64,000 nt of DNA from Enoplosus armatus (GCF_043641665.1 NC_092203.1:9463067-9527066); one strand, 5' to 3'; positions 22,841 through 33,470 are shown, counted from the stretch's first letter. Notes: a model not told the origin generated them from the letters alone. A program made the numbers and translations.

Positions 22841-24599
22841 TTAATTCCAAGTCAACCCGAATGGGATTTTTAATAGATTCTGGATATATGTATGGGAATT
22901 CATAACCGTCTCTAAAGCACAGACATGGATACTGTGTTTGTGTAATTCTCTGGGTGCAGTAAGTGTGGTCCCAGTCATCTCCCTTGCATGAAGAGGTTGT
23001 CTGTTTTATGCCTCTGGCCTCTGTTCATTTTGACAAACCGTGCGTGCTTTCTGCCAGTCACTTCCAGGCAACCACAGCTACAATAAACACCAGCCTTTTT
23101 TTTCTTTTTCTTTTTTTTCCAGCTCGAGGCCCAGGTTTGATCCCGAGCAGAACCCAGGCCAGCTCACTTCCTCCTGAGGCTTGAAAGCGGGGCCAAGCCC
23201 AAACAAACAGGAACTCCAACATATACGGCAGCTCCCCGTGAGCCATGCACCTGCATAGTGTTACACTGGACTTAACGGCTCCAGGTTTAGCCAGCAAGGG
23301 TTTATATTTGTGAGCTTGGTGCTGCTGAAATTCGGTTCCGCCACGGAGGAATGCCCCCCCCACAGTTGAGATCATTTGTACATTATCAATGCAGAGAGTT
23401 TGTTGGTGTTTGAATTTTTATTTTAGAGGGAAACCCAAACAACTTTCCTGAGCAGAAACAGTCGGATCCTTAATGAGGAGGAACTCCGCATTATTCTTGT
23501 AATGTTTGGAGGTGGTATCTCGGATTCCACCACAGGCAGACGGGAAGAGAAAACTGCATGAGCAGCCTTGACTTGGTATTATGAAAAAGTCTTTCATTAG
23601 TACAGTCCTTAGTGCCTCATTTGCTGTGTGAATAGGTCTTAAAAGTCCTGACATTTACACTCAGCTAATGCTGGAAACAAAAATATCCTTTATGTTTACA
23701 GAAATCCAAAGAAATTCCTCTTTTTCAGGGGACAAAAAATGTAAACGCTGACAACTAACAGCATTTTACGCCTACTGTTAAATACACGAGTCCAATTATG
23801 GTTGTCCTCGTTAACGTGACAGGATGTCAAACAAGCACTTCCTGTTAACTGCCTCTTATCTTAATTGGTCTAGTCTCCGAGGAGGGTCCGGCTCTGTGCT
23901 CACGACGGTCACAGAGTCTGCTTCTTGTCTGGCTCAGCCCAACACAGTCTCATTTTGTTGTCATCGCAGTCTGTGCGAAGACGAAACCACTTCTAAGTGT
24001 TTTGGAGATGGCGAAGTGCCAGCAGTGCAAACATCAGGAGGTACATGTCAGAATTTTCTATTTCAGAAGGAAAAGCCCAATCATTTACACAAATATGGAC
24101 ACCAAGGCACATGTCAGACTCCCTGAAAATCACACAATTGTCATTCAAAATGGTCAAAATTCAGCAGTTACAGTTAGCAGAAGTCTCTTCTGGACTCTTC
24201 CCTTGCTCACTGTCAGTCAGACGTCCAAGCATCGCCTCCTCTTTGGGGTTCTTGACTACGACCGAGAGCAGCACTCTTAATAAAGCCCAAATGCAATCTC
24301 CCTCTAACCCCAATGAGATGCCGGGGCTCCTCAGCTCTTCCATAATGCACTATTCATGCTTTTTATTAATCTCTTTTTCCTCCAGCCATTTTTCAAATCA
24401 CTCCTTTTGTTTACTCATGAATATTTTTTCTGCCTTGTTGAGAGAGAGAGAGAGCGAGCTACAGAGAGGAAAGGGGGGCAAAAAGAGAAAGACCATCAGT
24501 AAAGGCGTAGGAATGGCCTGGTGGAGCTTCATCCGTGGGTAATTTGTGGCAGGGAAGACTTGTATTTCATCATGGGATAATCTAACCTTAGAGGTGTTT
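22841..24599. other. non-coding single-copy DNA
   Basis: No gene seen. T-rich at 23097-23120. The longest frames here, including one of 181 codons at 23997-24542, have random-looking composition and no recognisable domain. A short GA run lies at 24440-24455. Confidence 0.55.
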
Positions 24600-24860
24600 T
24601 ACAGACTGCCTCCGAGCCCAAAATAGGTCACTTAAGCAGGCTTAGCAGGCGAGGCCAGCCTGATACGAGGGCCCTGCACCCCAGGGACACCTAGCCACGG
24701 TAATTGGTGGTTATGGCCCGGGGTTTTTATGGCCGATGAACAAAGTTGGCCATCTAATGTCACATTTAGGACAACGGCATGCTCGGGCCTACGCTGGAGA
24801 TGGCGTGGACTCATTAACAAGCTCCTAATTACAGACGGAGTGAGTGGAAAGACAACTACA
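24600..24860. promoter_or_regulatory. candidate conserved regulatory block with SOX and homeodomain words
   Basis: Repeat-free, with GAACAAAG (SOX-type core ACAAAG, near 24737) and CTAATTA (homeodomain-type, near 24825), and with retained CpGs. The 102-codon minus-strand frame that overlaps it has no recognisable domain. Inferred only. Confidence 0.3.
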
Positions 24861-25098
24861 TGGAAAACCACTAATTTCTTGTTTCTTATAAGTTCAATGT
24901 TCATTTCATCCGTTTTTTTGGCAGATCTGTAGCACCCCACTCTGTGTTTTTGATAAAAAAGGGGTAGTGATCATAATAGGCCGTCTACAAAAGGTACCCA
25001 GCATTAGGCTAATCTGTCACCCATTTCCATTTTTTCTCTTCTTTTTTTTTTTTCAGATCCAACGTGAGAGGGAAAGAGTGAGGTTGTGTGTGCAGGGG

Positions 25099-25116
25099 AG
25101 GAAGGGGGGGGGGGGT
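25099..25116. repeat. G-rich run
   Basis: GGAAGG then a G run of about 11 bases, just after a T-rich run at 25032-25053. Confidence 0.85.
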
Positions 25117-25169
25117 AGGCGTAATGAAAAGGGCCTAAATGACAGTGGGTTGACAGTGGGATTGGCTGG

Positions 25170-25400
25170 TAAATGACTGCGGAGTGGCTCGCCTGCGGAG
25201 AGGGGATGGAGGAGGCTCCCAGTAGGCCTGATTAATTCCACTCTCGGCGGCTGCCAGGGGAGAGCCGGGGTTAGCGGCTGCTCGAAGAGGAGCCTATTAC
25301 CAGTCCGCCGCTGAAACTGATATAATCAGCTACACTGCGACCCGGCCTTCCCCGAGACAAACTTTTCCAGGGCTCGCTCCCCATTCGTTCCACACTGGGA
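25170..25400. promoter_or_regulatory. candidate conserved regulatory block
   Basis: CpG-retaining, repeat-free sequence with CCTGATTAATTCC (25227-25239, homeodomain-like) and GATATAATCAGC near 25318. It lies between two G-rich tracts. Role inferred from composition. Confidence 0.3.
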
Positions 25401-25626
25401 CTTAAATACGACGGTGGGGAAGGGGGGGGGGGTTGAGGTGAGGGAGGGCGTCGGGTTTGGATGAGGGGTACAAAGGATTTTCTTTTTGAGGGATGGTTAG
25501 GGGAGCTTTGTAAGAAATCCTCTGTGCTGTTCTGACTCCACTCTCCCTCTCCCTGACTGTACCCTCTGTATCTCTTTATCCCTATCTCTCTCCCTTCTCC
25601 TTCCCTCTCTGGCTGATTTCCTGCAG

Positions 25627-25861
25627 CTTTGATAGCGACAGACCCTCCCGTGTGGCAGCAGCTTTAAGTCTGGTCAGATATGAATATGTCACAGCTCTTA
25701 ATCCCAGACGCTTCTCCCGCAGCTTCACAAACCGCAGCAAGTATGGCGCGTTTTATCTGATGTGGGCTCTGCGATATGAAGCGTACCCCCCCGAACGTTC
25801 TCCTGAACCCTGCTCCCTCTGTTTTTGTGGGATTGACCTAGAATATGAATCGAGTATGGGA
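25627..25861 (+). other. open frame behind a strong splice-acceptor-like sequence
   Basis: A CT-rich tract of about 70 bases ends in TTTCCTGCAG (25617-25626), an excellent acceptor by sequence. One frame then stays open for 78 codons (25628-25861), beginning FDSDRPSRVAAALS, before TAG. I recognise no family and see no strong donor; the best is CAA|GTATGG near 25739. An alternative exon of a neighbouring gene is possible, and chance is equally likely. Confidence 0.17.
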
Positions 25862-26980
25862 TAGCATAATATTATCCCAGTGACACATGTTCATCTGTTT
25901 TACAGGTATGTCTCATACTGCAGCTGGAGTACCAGCCTTCCTGATTACATGCCCAGTGAGGATTACAGGATTACCAATTTAGCACTGAGAGGTGTGTTTG
26001 CTTGCTGGCAAAAAAACACATTTTCTCAATCTATCTCTCGTGGTATCGACTTTTGAGGTATTTCTGCTTCCATCCAACTAAAATCAGAAAGTCTTTTGAT
26101 AATCTGCGGACCTCATTGTGAGCAGTTTTCATTGGAACTACTTTCTACCAAAGAAATAGTCCCAATAAAAGCTGTTAACTGCGATGCACATTGTAGTTTC
26201 CAAAATATACTTCATCTCTGTCTTTTGACATTCAGGTCAGTTCATTCTTATTACTTTTAATTAGTTAAAATGTTTGTTGTGTACAGTTAGCATGGTTAGC
26301 TTACCCTCTAAAGGTTTTCATACTGGCCTGCATGTTTTTGTAGTTTGTCCCAGCTGTTTTGCTGCTGCTTCTCGTCTCATTCTCAGTGGATTGGAGATGA
26401 ATTTAGTCCATAAAGCCGTTTCTTCCAAGAACCCTTAACGTCAGATGGCATTACTGACATATTAAGACATAACGCTACTGAATGCAAGATGCTTCTTATT
26501 AACAGTAGTGCAACAGGTCGATACTTTTGTGAGGCCGAGGAGTTTTACCCACAGGAGTGTGTGATTCTGCAGATGCGTGCAAGTTGTTAAATAAGACTTT
26601 GCATTAAAAGAGATTGACATTTTGTCTTTTAGTTAGTTTCAGTGGTTGTTTTTGTCATGAAGAGAAAGTTTTTCATCATAGTGTTTGACTTGCACGCACC
26701 AGCCTTACATCAAAACGTTCTCCTTTCGATAACCTGACACCAAATCCACACACAAGTACACAAAGTACACAGCGATAATACATAGAAACACATCCTGCCG
26801 CATGTCTCGATCACACTTTACTGGCATACGATAAAGTCAGACCACTGCGCACCAAACTGTGAGAAAATATGTTTTTGTTGTAATGTGGATGATCCAACCT
26901 TTTAACCGAGCGTCTCTTGGCCCGTGGATGTGCTCCTGCAGTCAAGGATGCAGCCACTCTCACACACCCACACATGTAGA

Positions 26981-27008
26981 CACACACACACACACACACA
27001 CACACACA
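26981..27008. repeat. (CA)n microsatellite, about 14 units
   Basis: A pure CA array preceded by looser CA-rich words from 26960. Confidence 0.95.
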
Positions 27009-27199
27009 GCCCATTTTCATTTGTGTCCATTACACTGTCCTATTCATGTCCCAGATAGAGCAGGCCCTCTCCCTGCTTCAGTCTGAAAAATGTCAGCCCT
27101 CCCCTCCATGTATCCCACCCGTCCCTGCCTCCCTCCATGCTGATAAAGGTCGTGAATAATACATATTAAGCACTGTACTGAAGGCCATAACCGAACTGT

Positions 27200-27480
27200 T
27201 AAAATATTGATCTTTGCCAATCATAATAAAGAGAAATTACTGAAAGCGATCCATCACCATAAGCCAAGTGTCTGCTCCTACTCCAGGCTTAACTTGCGCA
27301 ATTTCCCCCCTCTGTGCAGCGCCACATTATGGCTCAATAATAATAAAGATGATATCAGCGCTGCAATTGCGGCTGTGCGCGCAGTGAAAGGTAGTGTGTT
27401 GTCATGCAAATTAAGCGACAACAAATCCATAACGCGACTAAATATATTTGGAGGATTACGTCCCGTTCATCTGTGGAAAG
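27200..27480. promoter_or_regulatory. candidate enhancer with a SOX-POU composite site
   Basis: Repeat-free block containing TTGTCATGCAAAT (27399-27411), which is the SOX half TTGTC abutting a perfect POU octamer ATGCAAAT (27404-27411) in the spacing and order of the known SOX2-OCT4/POU composite. CAATAATAATAAAG and GCTGCAATTGCGG words lie nearby. Enhancers active in embryonic or neural progenitor cells often carry this arrangement. No coding frame of interest is present. Confidence 0.38.
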
Positions 27481-27559
27481 AAGTAAATACTTTCAATATT
27501 TGCCACTGCTCGCTCGTCTCTGCTCTCCAGATTCCAAATGGTGCATGACATTTGGGTTG

Positions 27560-27562
<3 letters not shown>

Positions 27563-27600
<38 letters not shown>
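27563..27600. repeat. (TG)n microsatellite, about 19 units
   Basis: A pure TG array that starts after GTGACG. Confidence 0.97.
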
Positions 27601-27602
<2 letters not shown>

Positions 27603-27788
27603 AGATGTGCACAAGTAGGAGTGTTTGTTCGTGTACGTGTGTGTGGAGAGAGAATTTGTGTAAGTGCGTAATTCCACATATTGCATGAGGATTTTGTACA
27701 TGCAGACACAAAACTGTGTGAAGATGAATATTGTGTGTAATATTGTGTAACCTGTGTATGAGGAGAGTGTGTTTATATATGGATGCCT

Positions 27789-27807
27789 TTGTGTGTGTGT
27801 GTGTGTG
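27789..27807. repeat. (TG)n microsatellite, short
   Basis: About nine TG units in a TG-rich neighbourhood. Confidence 0.88.
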
Positions 27808-27904
27808 ATTCCCAAAGAAGTGCATGATATCTGAGTGTATGCACATTTGTGGTGTGTGTGCATTCGGTTTTATATCCTGCAGAGACACGTGTGTGTATTG
27901 AGCA

Positions 27905-27931
27905 GTGTGTGTGTGTGTGTGTGTGTGTGTG
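27905..27931. repeat. (TG)n microsatellite, about 13 units
   Basis: A pure TG array ending at AGAGGATATTTG. Confidence 0.95.
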
Positions 27932-28029
27932 AGAGGATATTTGAAAAGCTGCAAACTGGAGGTTGGTGTCACTTTAAAGCGGCTCTGATCAGATCAGCCG
28001 GTCCACCTCCAACCTGAAACTCACGCTGA

Positions 28030-28420
28030 CATTTCACATGATCGCCTTTAATAGCACCTAAAGGTGATCATGCAAGGCCGCCTGCCCAACTAAGTGAGAC
28101 GTTCCTGCACTTAATGAGTTTTTAAATATTAAAAGCAGCACACATCGTCGTCACTATTGTGAGCTCTTAATTTACCAAGCAATTAGGCGCGGGCCCTCAT
28201 TTATCAGCGTGTGTTCATTTGCTGAAAACCTAGTCACTTTTTATTAATCGATGCCATAGAAACGGCGAGGTGAAATTAATGTGCGCCCAGCGGAGGTCAC
28301 GCCAGCCGTGCTAGCTAGCTGCGGCTCAGTGAAACGGGAGATAAATAGGAAGTGTGCTTTGCCAGTTACACCGGAGATGTGTGGAGGTACGCCGGGGGAC
28401 CGGCCTCCGCGGAACAGTCG
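28030..28420. promoter_or_regulatory. candidate conserved regulatory block
   Basis: About 390 bases without simple repeats. It combines AT-rich homeodomain-like words (CTTAATGAG, CTTAATTTACC, GCAATTAGGCGC, TTATTAATCGATG) with retained CpGs. Such alternation is typical of developmental enhancers. It is one of the stronger candidates by eye, though conservation is not testable here. Confidence 0.35.
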
Positions 28421-29565
28421 AGAAACGCTGCTCGGCTTTTCTGTGGCCATCTGTTTTTAGTTTTTTTCTCTGCAGGAAAATTAACCAAATGCTGGTTAAA
28501 AGGAAAAACAATTATAGTTTTAACCTTGCTGCTTCGGTGCTTTTCCCCACTTCATGTTTTCCTCCTCTATCGCCCTGCAAGGATCCTGTTCTTCACATGG
28601 AAAAGTGGGAATGAAGTGTGTTTTTTGCTTTTTCCGTATGTTGGTGTCATTTTCATGCAGAGTCTCGTGCTCCATGCTCCGTCCTATATATTCAAGTATC
28701 GTGGCTGCTTTTCACGGTCTTCAACATATACAATATTACCACATGCTCATAATTCTTTTCCATAGGTTAATACGCAGGTTAATACAAGGCCTTTGTAAAG
28801 GGAAAGCCTCGCCCAACCTCTTAATTCTCTCCGTCACAATGATTTGCACGAGGATATATATTACCTCACTTACATACAATCAAAGCCCGGCCGCTGGTAA
28901 TGGATTATGAGACACCTGCTCGGCTCGTGTTTACAGCAGCATGCTAATGTTAGCTCCACCCTGGGATAGCTATCCACTGTGATATGCACAGGTGTTGTTT
29001 GCCGCGCTGCCCCCACTGTTTTGCTTTCTGTTAGACCGGCCAATGTGGGATTCCTTAATCTCGCCGCCGCCATGGGAGTGAGCAAACATACTGTACGCCT
29101 GGAAGATAATTCCACCGCCTGATGTAAAGCGAGTGGAGTTTGTGTTGCCAGACAGCTCTCATCTGGTCTTTTCTCGTGTGTTGCCAGAGACTTTGCCACA
29201 CCACACCGCCACATCCCAGCAACGACAGAAGCAGGACATTTAAAGTCATTTGGAAAGCACGTGTACGGTGTGGCGGCAGCAAATATGCTCTTAGTTGTTT
29301 GTTTGGAAAGGATGCAAAACTTTTCACAACATCTGGGTTGAACGCCTTTATTGTAAGTTTGACTAAATGCATGTAAACGCTTAATGCACGTAATATCGTC
29401 TAAAGACTTGTTCCATAAAACAAGGAATAATTAGACTATTTAGACTAGTCGGCTTGTAAATTTGGTGAACATAATGATGTTAAAACACACAGCTGCTGAA
29501 CATGAAGCTCAGGTTTGGACTACAGAGCTGCAGTCATTTTTATTATCAATTAATCATTTAATTTT

Positions 29566-29680
29566 TTAGTTCAGGGATTCTCCACCAGGAGTACTTCTGC
29601 AGTTGGTGGGGGGGGGGCGGGGTCAATTTACAATGTTGGAGAAAATGGTCACATACAGTATGAGAAGCTGGAACCAGCTT
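29566..29680. mobile_element. possible hAT-type transposon fragment
   Basis: CAGGGATTCTCCACCAGGAG followed by TACTTCTGCAG and a G run resembles the start of fish hAT-type elements, whose ends read CAGGGGTTCTCAACC followed by GGGGTACTT. No matching right end was found, so it would be a fragment. The match is from memory of the family's appearance and is uncertain. Confidence 0.35.
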
Positions 29681-30069
29681 GATAAGTGGCTGTAGGTTAA
29701 CACAGCATGTGAAGTGTGTCACGGCGTAAACAGTCCAGCTTCAACAAACACTAATAGATTTACAATCATGTGACGACCCTGGTTTCGTATCTGGATCTTC
29801 ACCATCACTGCATAACCCCCTCCCTCCGTCCCCGTGTGCCCCTGATCCCCGAACCCCGGGGGTGTTTGCAGCAGTCTGTGATGGGGCTGTGCCAGGTTGG
29901 TGCTGCTCCAGCCTCGGCCCCAGCCCGTCCCGGGCCCGGGCCCGGCACTGCGCTAATATGCTCCCATTCCTCATCCAGACAGTCCGTAAAGCACTGGGGC
30001 AAAATATTCTGTCTCCCTGAGCAGCTCCTAATAAATTGTCCTTTCATCGACGCGCAAGACAAATTTTGC

Positions 30070-30130
30070 CTTCTCTCCCTCCCCCACCCCCCCCCTCCCT
30101 CCCTATCTCGCTACACTCTCTCTCACTTTC
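30070..30130. repeat. C/CT-rich low-complexity tract
   Basis: The + strand carries long C runs with CT units, giving Pro/Ser-rich false frames. Confidence 0.75.
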
Positions 30131-30439
30131 ACTGTGTTCACATGCTCTGGAGCTCCCTCTTTCCCAGTTCCTCTGCTCCCTGTGGTTTAGTGAAACTGGC
30201 ACACTCACTCTACCTCTCAATAAACTACAGGGATGCCAGGGGCGCAGCTCAGTTGGCCAGAGCCCTCTGCAAAGGGGTGATGGAAAGGAAGGGAAACAGG
30301 GGAGGCAGCTCGGGGATTTACAAGGTAGAGGAGAAAGGATAAAAAGTAATAAAGAGAGAGGGATGTTATTGTGCACAATCCTCTACACCTCTCTTCTCTT
30401 CCCCGTCTCTCTCCTCCACGCGCTGCCACAACACGGTGC

Positions 30440-30610
30440 TGCTTCCGCTTTGTAATTGCGCAATTAGTGCCACAGCCTGGTTTTCATATATCACAAATGG
30501 CTAGCTGCTGCTATTAAAGCAGCCCCAGCGCCGGGCTAGGGGGCATGGCTAGCCGAGGTGCATTAAGGGCAGCGTTTTGTAAAATGTGAGCCAATTTATC
30601 ATGATCTGTT
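30440..30610. promoter_or_regulatory. candidate regulatory block with a 14-bp palindrome
   Basis: TAATTGCGCAATTA (30453-30466) is a perfect palindrome. It combines a C/EBP-type core TTGCGCAA with homeodomain TAATT/AATTA at both ends. Around it are two GGCTAGC words (30498 and 30548 region), CTATTAAAGC and TAATT-rich sequence. Bound factors cannot be told from sequence. Confidence 0.35.
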
Positions 30611-30670
30611 TTTCGCTCCCACCCACTGCTAAAACGCCCCTACTCCCTTGTCTTTGAGCCTGACCTTGTG

Positions 30671-30673
<3 letters not shown>

Positions 30674-30713
<40 letters not shown>
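30674..30713. repeat. (TG)n microsatellite, about 20 units
   Basis: A pure TG array. It forms an inverted pair with the CA array at 30844-30871, 130 bases downstream. Confidence 0.97.
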
Positions 30714-30715
<2 letters not shown>

Positions 30716-30843
30716 AGCGTGCGGAGGTTCAATTTGCTCATTGTTACTTGCTTGCATAATTTCAGGCGGCTGGCTCGGCACAGAGCCTCACACTGAGCCA
30801 CGCACACGCCCGCAGTTACGCACACAAACATACCTCCACAAAT

Positions 30844-30871
30844 GCACACACACACACACACACACACACAC
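30844..30871. repeat. (CA)n microsatellite, about 14 units
   Basis: A pure CA array in opposite orientation to the TG array upstream. Confidence 0.96.
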
Positions 30872-31139
30872 CTCCGCAAAACACGCCGGCCACTGATTGC
30901 TTGCGCCGCCACTTTGCCTTCCTCTGTCTCTCATTCCACTACTCTCTTTTCGCTCTCTTTTCCTCTCCAAGCAAAATCCACTCATTTATATGCTGAGGCT
31001 AAACGGTATTCATTTGTAAGATGGCAAGCGGTATAACACTGGTAATTCCTTCTCACCAATTTCCAGCGCACTTTCCCCTTTAGCTGTCATAAGCAGTGCA
31101 TTAAGTGAGTGAGGCAAATCCGCTCCCCATTCTGCGCCA

Positions 31140-31320
31140 TCTCTCCCTCTCTCTTTTTCTTCCTGCCTGCCGTTCTCCATCACCCACTCGTCACCCTCCC
31201 TTCTCCACGGTTGCATGTTGCTGCTGTGAAGATTTACAACGCACGCCTATTCACTCAACCGTCCCCTCTCTCTCCCTCCGTTTCCTCTCTCTCTCTCTTT
31301 CCCTCATTCCTTTCATTTTG
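31140..31320. repeat. CT-rich low-complexity tract
   Basis: Mostly C and T on the + strand with (CT)n cores, ending in TTTCATTTTGCCGGG. Confidence 0.75.
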
Positions 31321-31333
31321 CCGGGTGGTGGAG

Positions 31334-31453
31334 GCTGAGGATGACACCCCGAGCTCATCAGAACCCTGCTGGCTTTTCACCCCGGAGAGCCGCCCTGAGC
31401 GCCTGGCGCAGCACGCTGCACTGCAGATACCTGCCCCACCCCCTGCTGAGTAG
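31334..31453 (+). other. exon-like open frame, possible alternative terminal exon
   Basis: Behind the CT-rich tract, a weak acceptor (GGTGGTGGAG, ending 31333) opens a frame that begins AEDDTPSSSEPCWLFTPESR and runs to TAG at 31451-31453. Third codon positions are mostly G or C, and the residue mix is more protein-like than the low-complexity frames around it. I know no family that matches. It could be a small last exon of a neighbouring gene or simply chance. Confidence 0.2.
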
Positions 31454-31479
31454 CCTGTAGCCCAGAGAGAGGCTGAGCC

Positions 31480-31640
31480 GGAGGGGATGAGGCTCGAGGT
31501 GGGGCTGGAGGAGGCTGGATGAAGGGATTTGAAGGTGGGGTTACAGCTGGGGAAGGGAGCAGAACAGTGGAAGAGATGAAGAAGGGGGCTGGGAATGGAG
31601 GACGGAGCTGGAAGTGGGGTTTGTGCTGGAAGAATTCGGG
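31480..31640. repeat. G/A-rich tract of GGGGCTGGA-like units
   Basis: Degenerate units near GGGGCTGGA and GGTGGGG recur about six times. This is a decayed minisatellite or purine-rich low-complexity tract, Pro/Ser-rich when read on the minus strand. Confidence 0.55.
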
Positions 31641-32424
31641 GGGGTGTTGAGGTTAATTCTTGGGGGTTGGGATGGAGGTGTGGAAACAGAAGAGTATGAG
31701 ATTGTGAGCGTAGTCAAATTAATCCATTTTTTGGCCAAGAAGGTAGCCTGAAATTCACAAGCTCAGTTTTTCAAACCATTCACTGAGATCCTCCGAGTCG
31801 CTGATTCACTGATCGCAGACTTTCTGTGAACGTACTGCGGTGGCTTCTAGGAAGGACTGCCATAGCTCGCACTGAAACAAGAAACACATTGTCGATTAGG
31901 GATGGAGGCTGCAGGGTGTGAGGCCTGGAGGAGGGTGCTGAGGGAGGGGCTGTCCTCTCTTCTGTCACTCTCACCACCTCTTCCACCTCTTTCATCCTTG
32001 ACCTCGTCCTCGGAGCTTGTTCCCTGGATGAGGATGGAGGGCAGAACATGAGAAATCCTTCCCACCACGCCAGCTCTGGTTCCTGCTGTAAGCTGGTCCT
32101 AATCACCACAACCGTGACGACGGCCAATCACTGAGGCCGACACAGCTCGGCCAAATGAATAAACAAATGCTGTGTTTTCTGCGTGTTGACAGCCGCTCCA
32201 ACATGTCTTCTAAACTCACCAAACCGCTTTAATGTCTCTGTTATTGTGAGTGAAGCAACGCAATTGTGGTGTTGCTGACAGCATAATTAGCAGGTAGTTA
32301 GTATTATTTGCAGATAACAGGTTTTAAAGTTGTCAAATCAACAGATTCCACCTTGCTTTATGTGGGTTTTTCACTATATATAGAAAAGCATAAACCACCA
32401 GAACAACCAAATGCAAAATGGTAC

Positions 32425-32482
32425 AAAAACAGGCTTAAACGTGTGCTGACCAACACTCAGCCACTGAGCTACCATTTCTCCC
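32425..32482 (-). repeat. tRNA-like fossil (SINE head or tRNA pseudogene)
   Basis: On the minus strand, TAGCTCAGTGG (32461-32471) is a perfect RNA polymerase III A box in a context like tRNA 5' halves (ATGGTAGCTCAGTGGCTGAG). About 20 bases downstream, CGTTTAAGCC (32432-32441) resembles a worn B box. The acceptor stem does not pair, so it is not a working tRNA. A tRNA-derived SINE fragment is the best reading. Confidence 0.4.
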
Positions 32483-33189
32483 ACCTTGGCGTTAATGCGT
32501 TTGTCGCTACTTGTCAAACACCCACTTGTTTTGAATTTACCACAAGAGTCTTGGCACCGCTGCCTCGTCGCGCCGGCAATACGGACAAGAGAGCAATCAT
32601 TGCTTTGTTGTTTAGAGTGCCACACGAGTTGCTAACTTTTTGGAGGACTTGGCAAGGGTCCCTTTTTTTTGCCTCACCCCCCATTTTGACGATAAGTGGC
32701 CAACTACCAGCTCAGAACGAGGTCAATGCAGGCCAACGGACTAAACCATTTCCCCCTCATACAGGGGCGCAAATTGAGCAAATATAACATGGAAGAGACT
32801 TCAGCTGTTGCGTCCATACAGCTACCTTTTCAAGTTGATCTAATGTTTTTAATTTACATGCTGGGAACATAAAGACAATTCATCCTTTTGTTGAAATTCC
32901 TCTTTAAGGTCCAACAACAGAAAAAGGTCTCTTCATGTGTGCCGGTAGGGAGGATGAGATGGTGGCAGAGGGGTTATATGAATGGGTGTAAAATACTGTA
33001 ATGACATTAAACATCTTAAAATTGGATTCTTCTTATCAGGCTTGGAAAACCTCTTGGGTATCGATGAATTCTGTTAAATTAACCAGCGTTTTAAGGTAGT
33101 GTAACACACTCATACCTGTTTAGTGTGGTCAGGAAGGAACTCCGCAGTATCAGAACAGCTGAACATTACACTTTTTGTTGAACATGTCC
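32483..33189. other. non-coding single-copy DNA
   Basis: No gene seen. A 159-codon frame (32308-32787) runs across the tRNA-like fossil and into this stretch. It has no recognisable domain and is judged accidental. Confidence 0.55.
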
Positions 33190-33470
33190 TTCCAAAACCT
33201 TCGGCTTTAACACGTTTTTCCATATGATTTTGGAACCTGGCTGCAAGGAGGTCCACACACCTCCTCACCTAAAGGTGTTGGATGGGGTTGAGGTCTTGCA
33301 CTCCGAACTCGGCTTCGTCTTGGTGAAACAAGAAAGAGACAAAGACAAACTGTTGCCACAAAGTCGGAGGCACGCTGTTGTCTAAAATACTGCATGTTGT
33401 ACCATAAAGATTTCCCTTAATTGGAACAAACTGTGAAAAACAGCCCCAGACCAGAAGGTACACAAATGGC
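33190..33470 (-). mobile_element. Tc1-like transposon fossil, copy 2
   Basis: Contains GGTGTTGGATGGGGTTGAGG (33276-33295) and ACTGTTGCCACAAAGTCGGA, words shared with copy 1 and with the fish Tc1-like family. On the minus strand the first translates to VQDLNPIQHL, matching the DLNPIEHLW region of Tc1 transposases, which precedes the last catalytic part. The region between TTTTGGAACCTGGCTGC and GGTGTTGG is deleted. Neither terminal inverted repeat is evident. Dead element. Confidence 0.78.

Larger units (their letters stand above)
25401..27199. other. non-coding DNA with CT tract and CA repeat
   Basis: No certain gene. It contains a G run near 25418-25431, a CT-rich tract (25540-25612) leading to an acceptor-like CTGCAG (listed separately), plain sequence at 25870-26950 and the CA array at 26981. 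Confidence 0.5.
27481..28029. other. TG-rich region
   Basis: No gene seen. Three TG arrays (listed next) are joined by TG-rich, decayed linkers. Long Thr/His minus-strand frames (up to 135 codons) are read through them and are not real. Confidence 0.8.
28421..30439. other. non-coding DNA with mixed candidate elements
   Basis: No gene seen. The part at 28780-29260 is repeat-free and CpG-bearing. A G-rich run lies at 29608-29622, inside a possible hAT fossil. A C/CT-rich tract lies at 30070-30130. The 190-codon frame at 29770-30342 crosses that tract and resembles no protein. Confidence 0.5.
30872..32424. other. non-coding DNA with CT and G-rich tracts
   Basis: No certain gene. It holds a CT-rich tract (31140-31320), an exon-like frame (31334-31453), a GGGGCTGGA-like purine-rich tract (31480-31640) and plain sequence after that. 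The minus-strand 115-codon frame at 31780-32127 is not recognisable. Confidence 0.5.

Noticed and set aside
23123..23146. B-box-like GGTTTGATCCC as part of a tRNA or SINE
   Set aside because: No A box upstream and no cloverleaf pairing.
23997..24542. 181-codon open frame
   Set aside because: No domain, random composition, no splice or promoter context, and overlapping open frames in other phases.
30238..30272. A-box-like CAGCTCAGTTGG as a possible tRNA or SINE
   Set aside because: The first base is wrong and no B box follows at a workable distance.
29770..30342. 190-codon open frame, the longest in the window
   Set aside because: It crosses a C/CT-rich tract, is Pro/Ser-rich, has heavily open frames on the other strand too, and matches no family.
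32308..32787. 159-codon open frame
   Set aside because: It runs through a tRNA-like fossil on the opposite strand and shows no recognisable domain.
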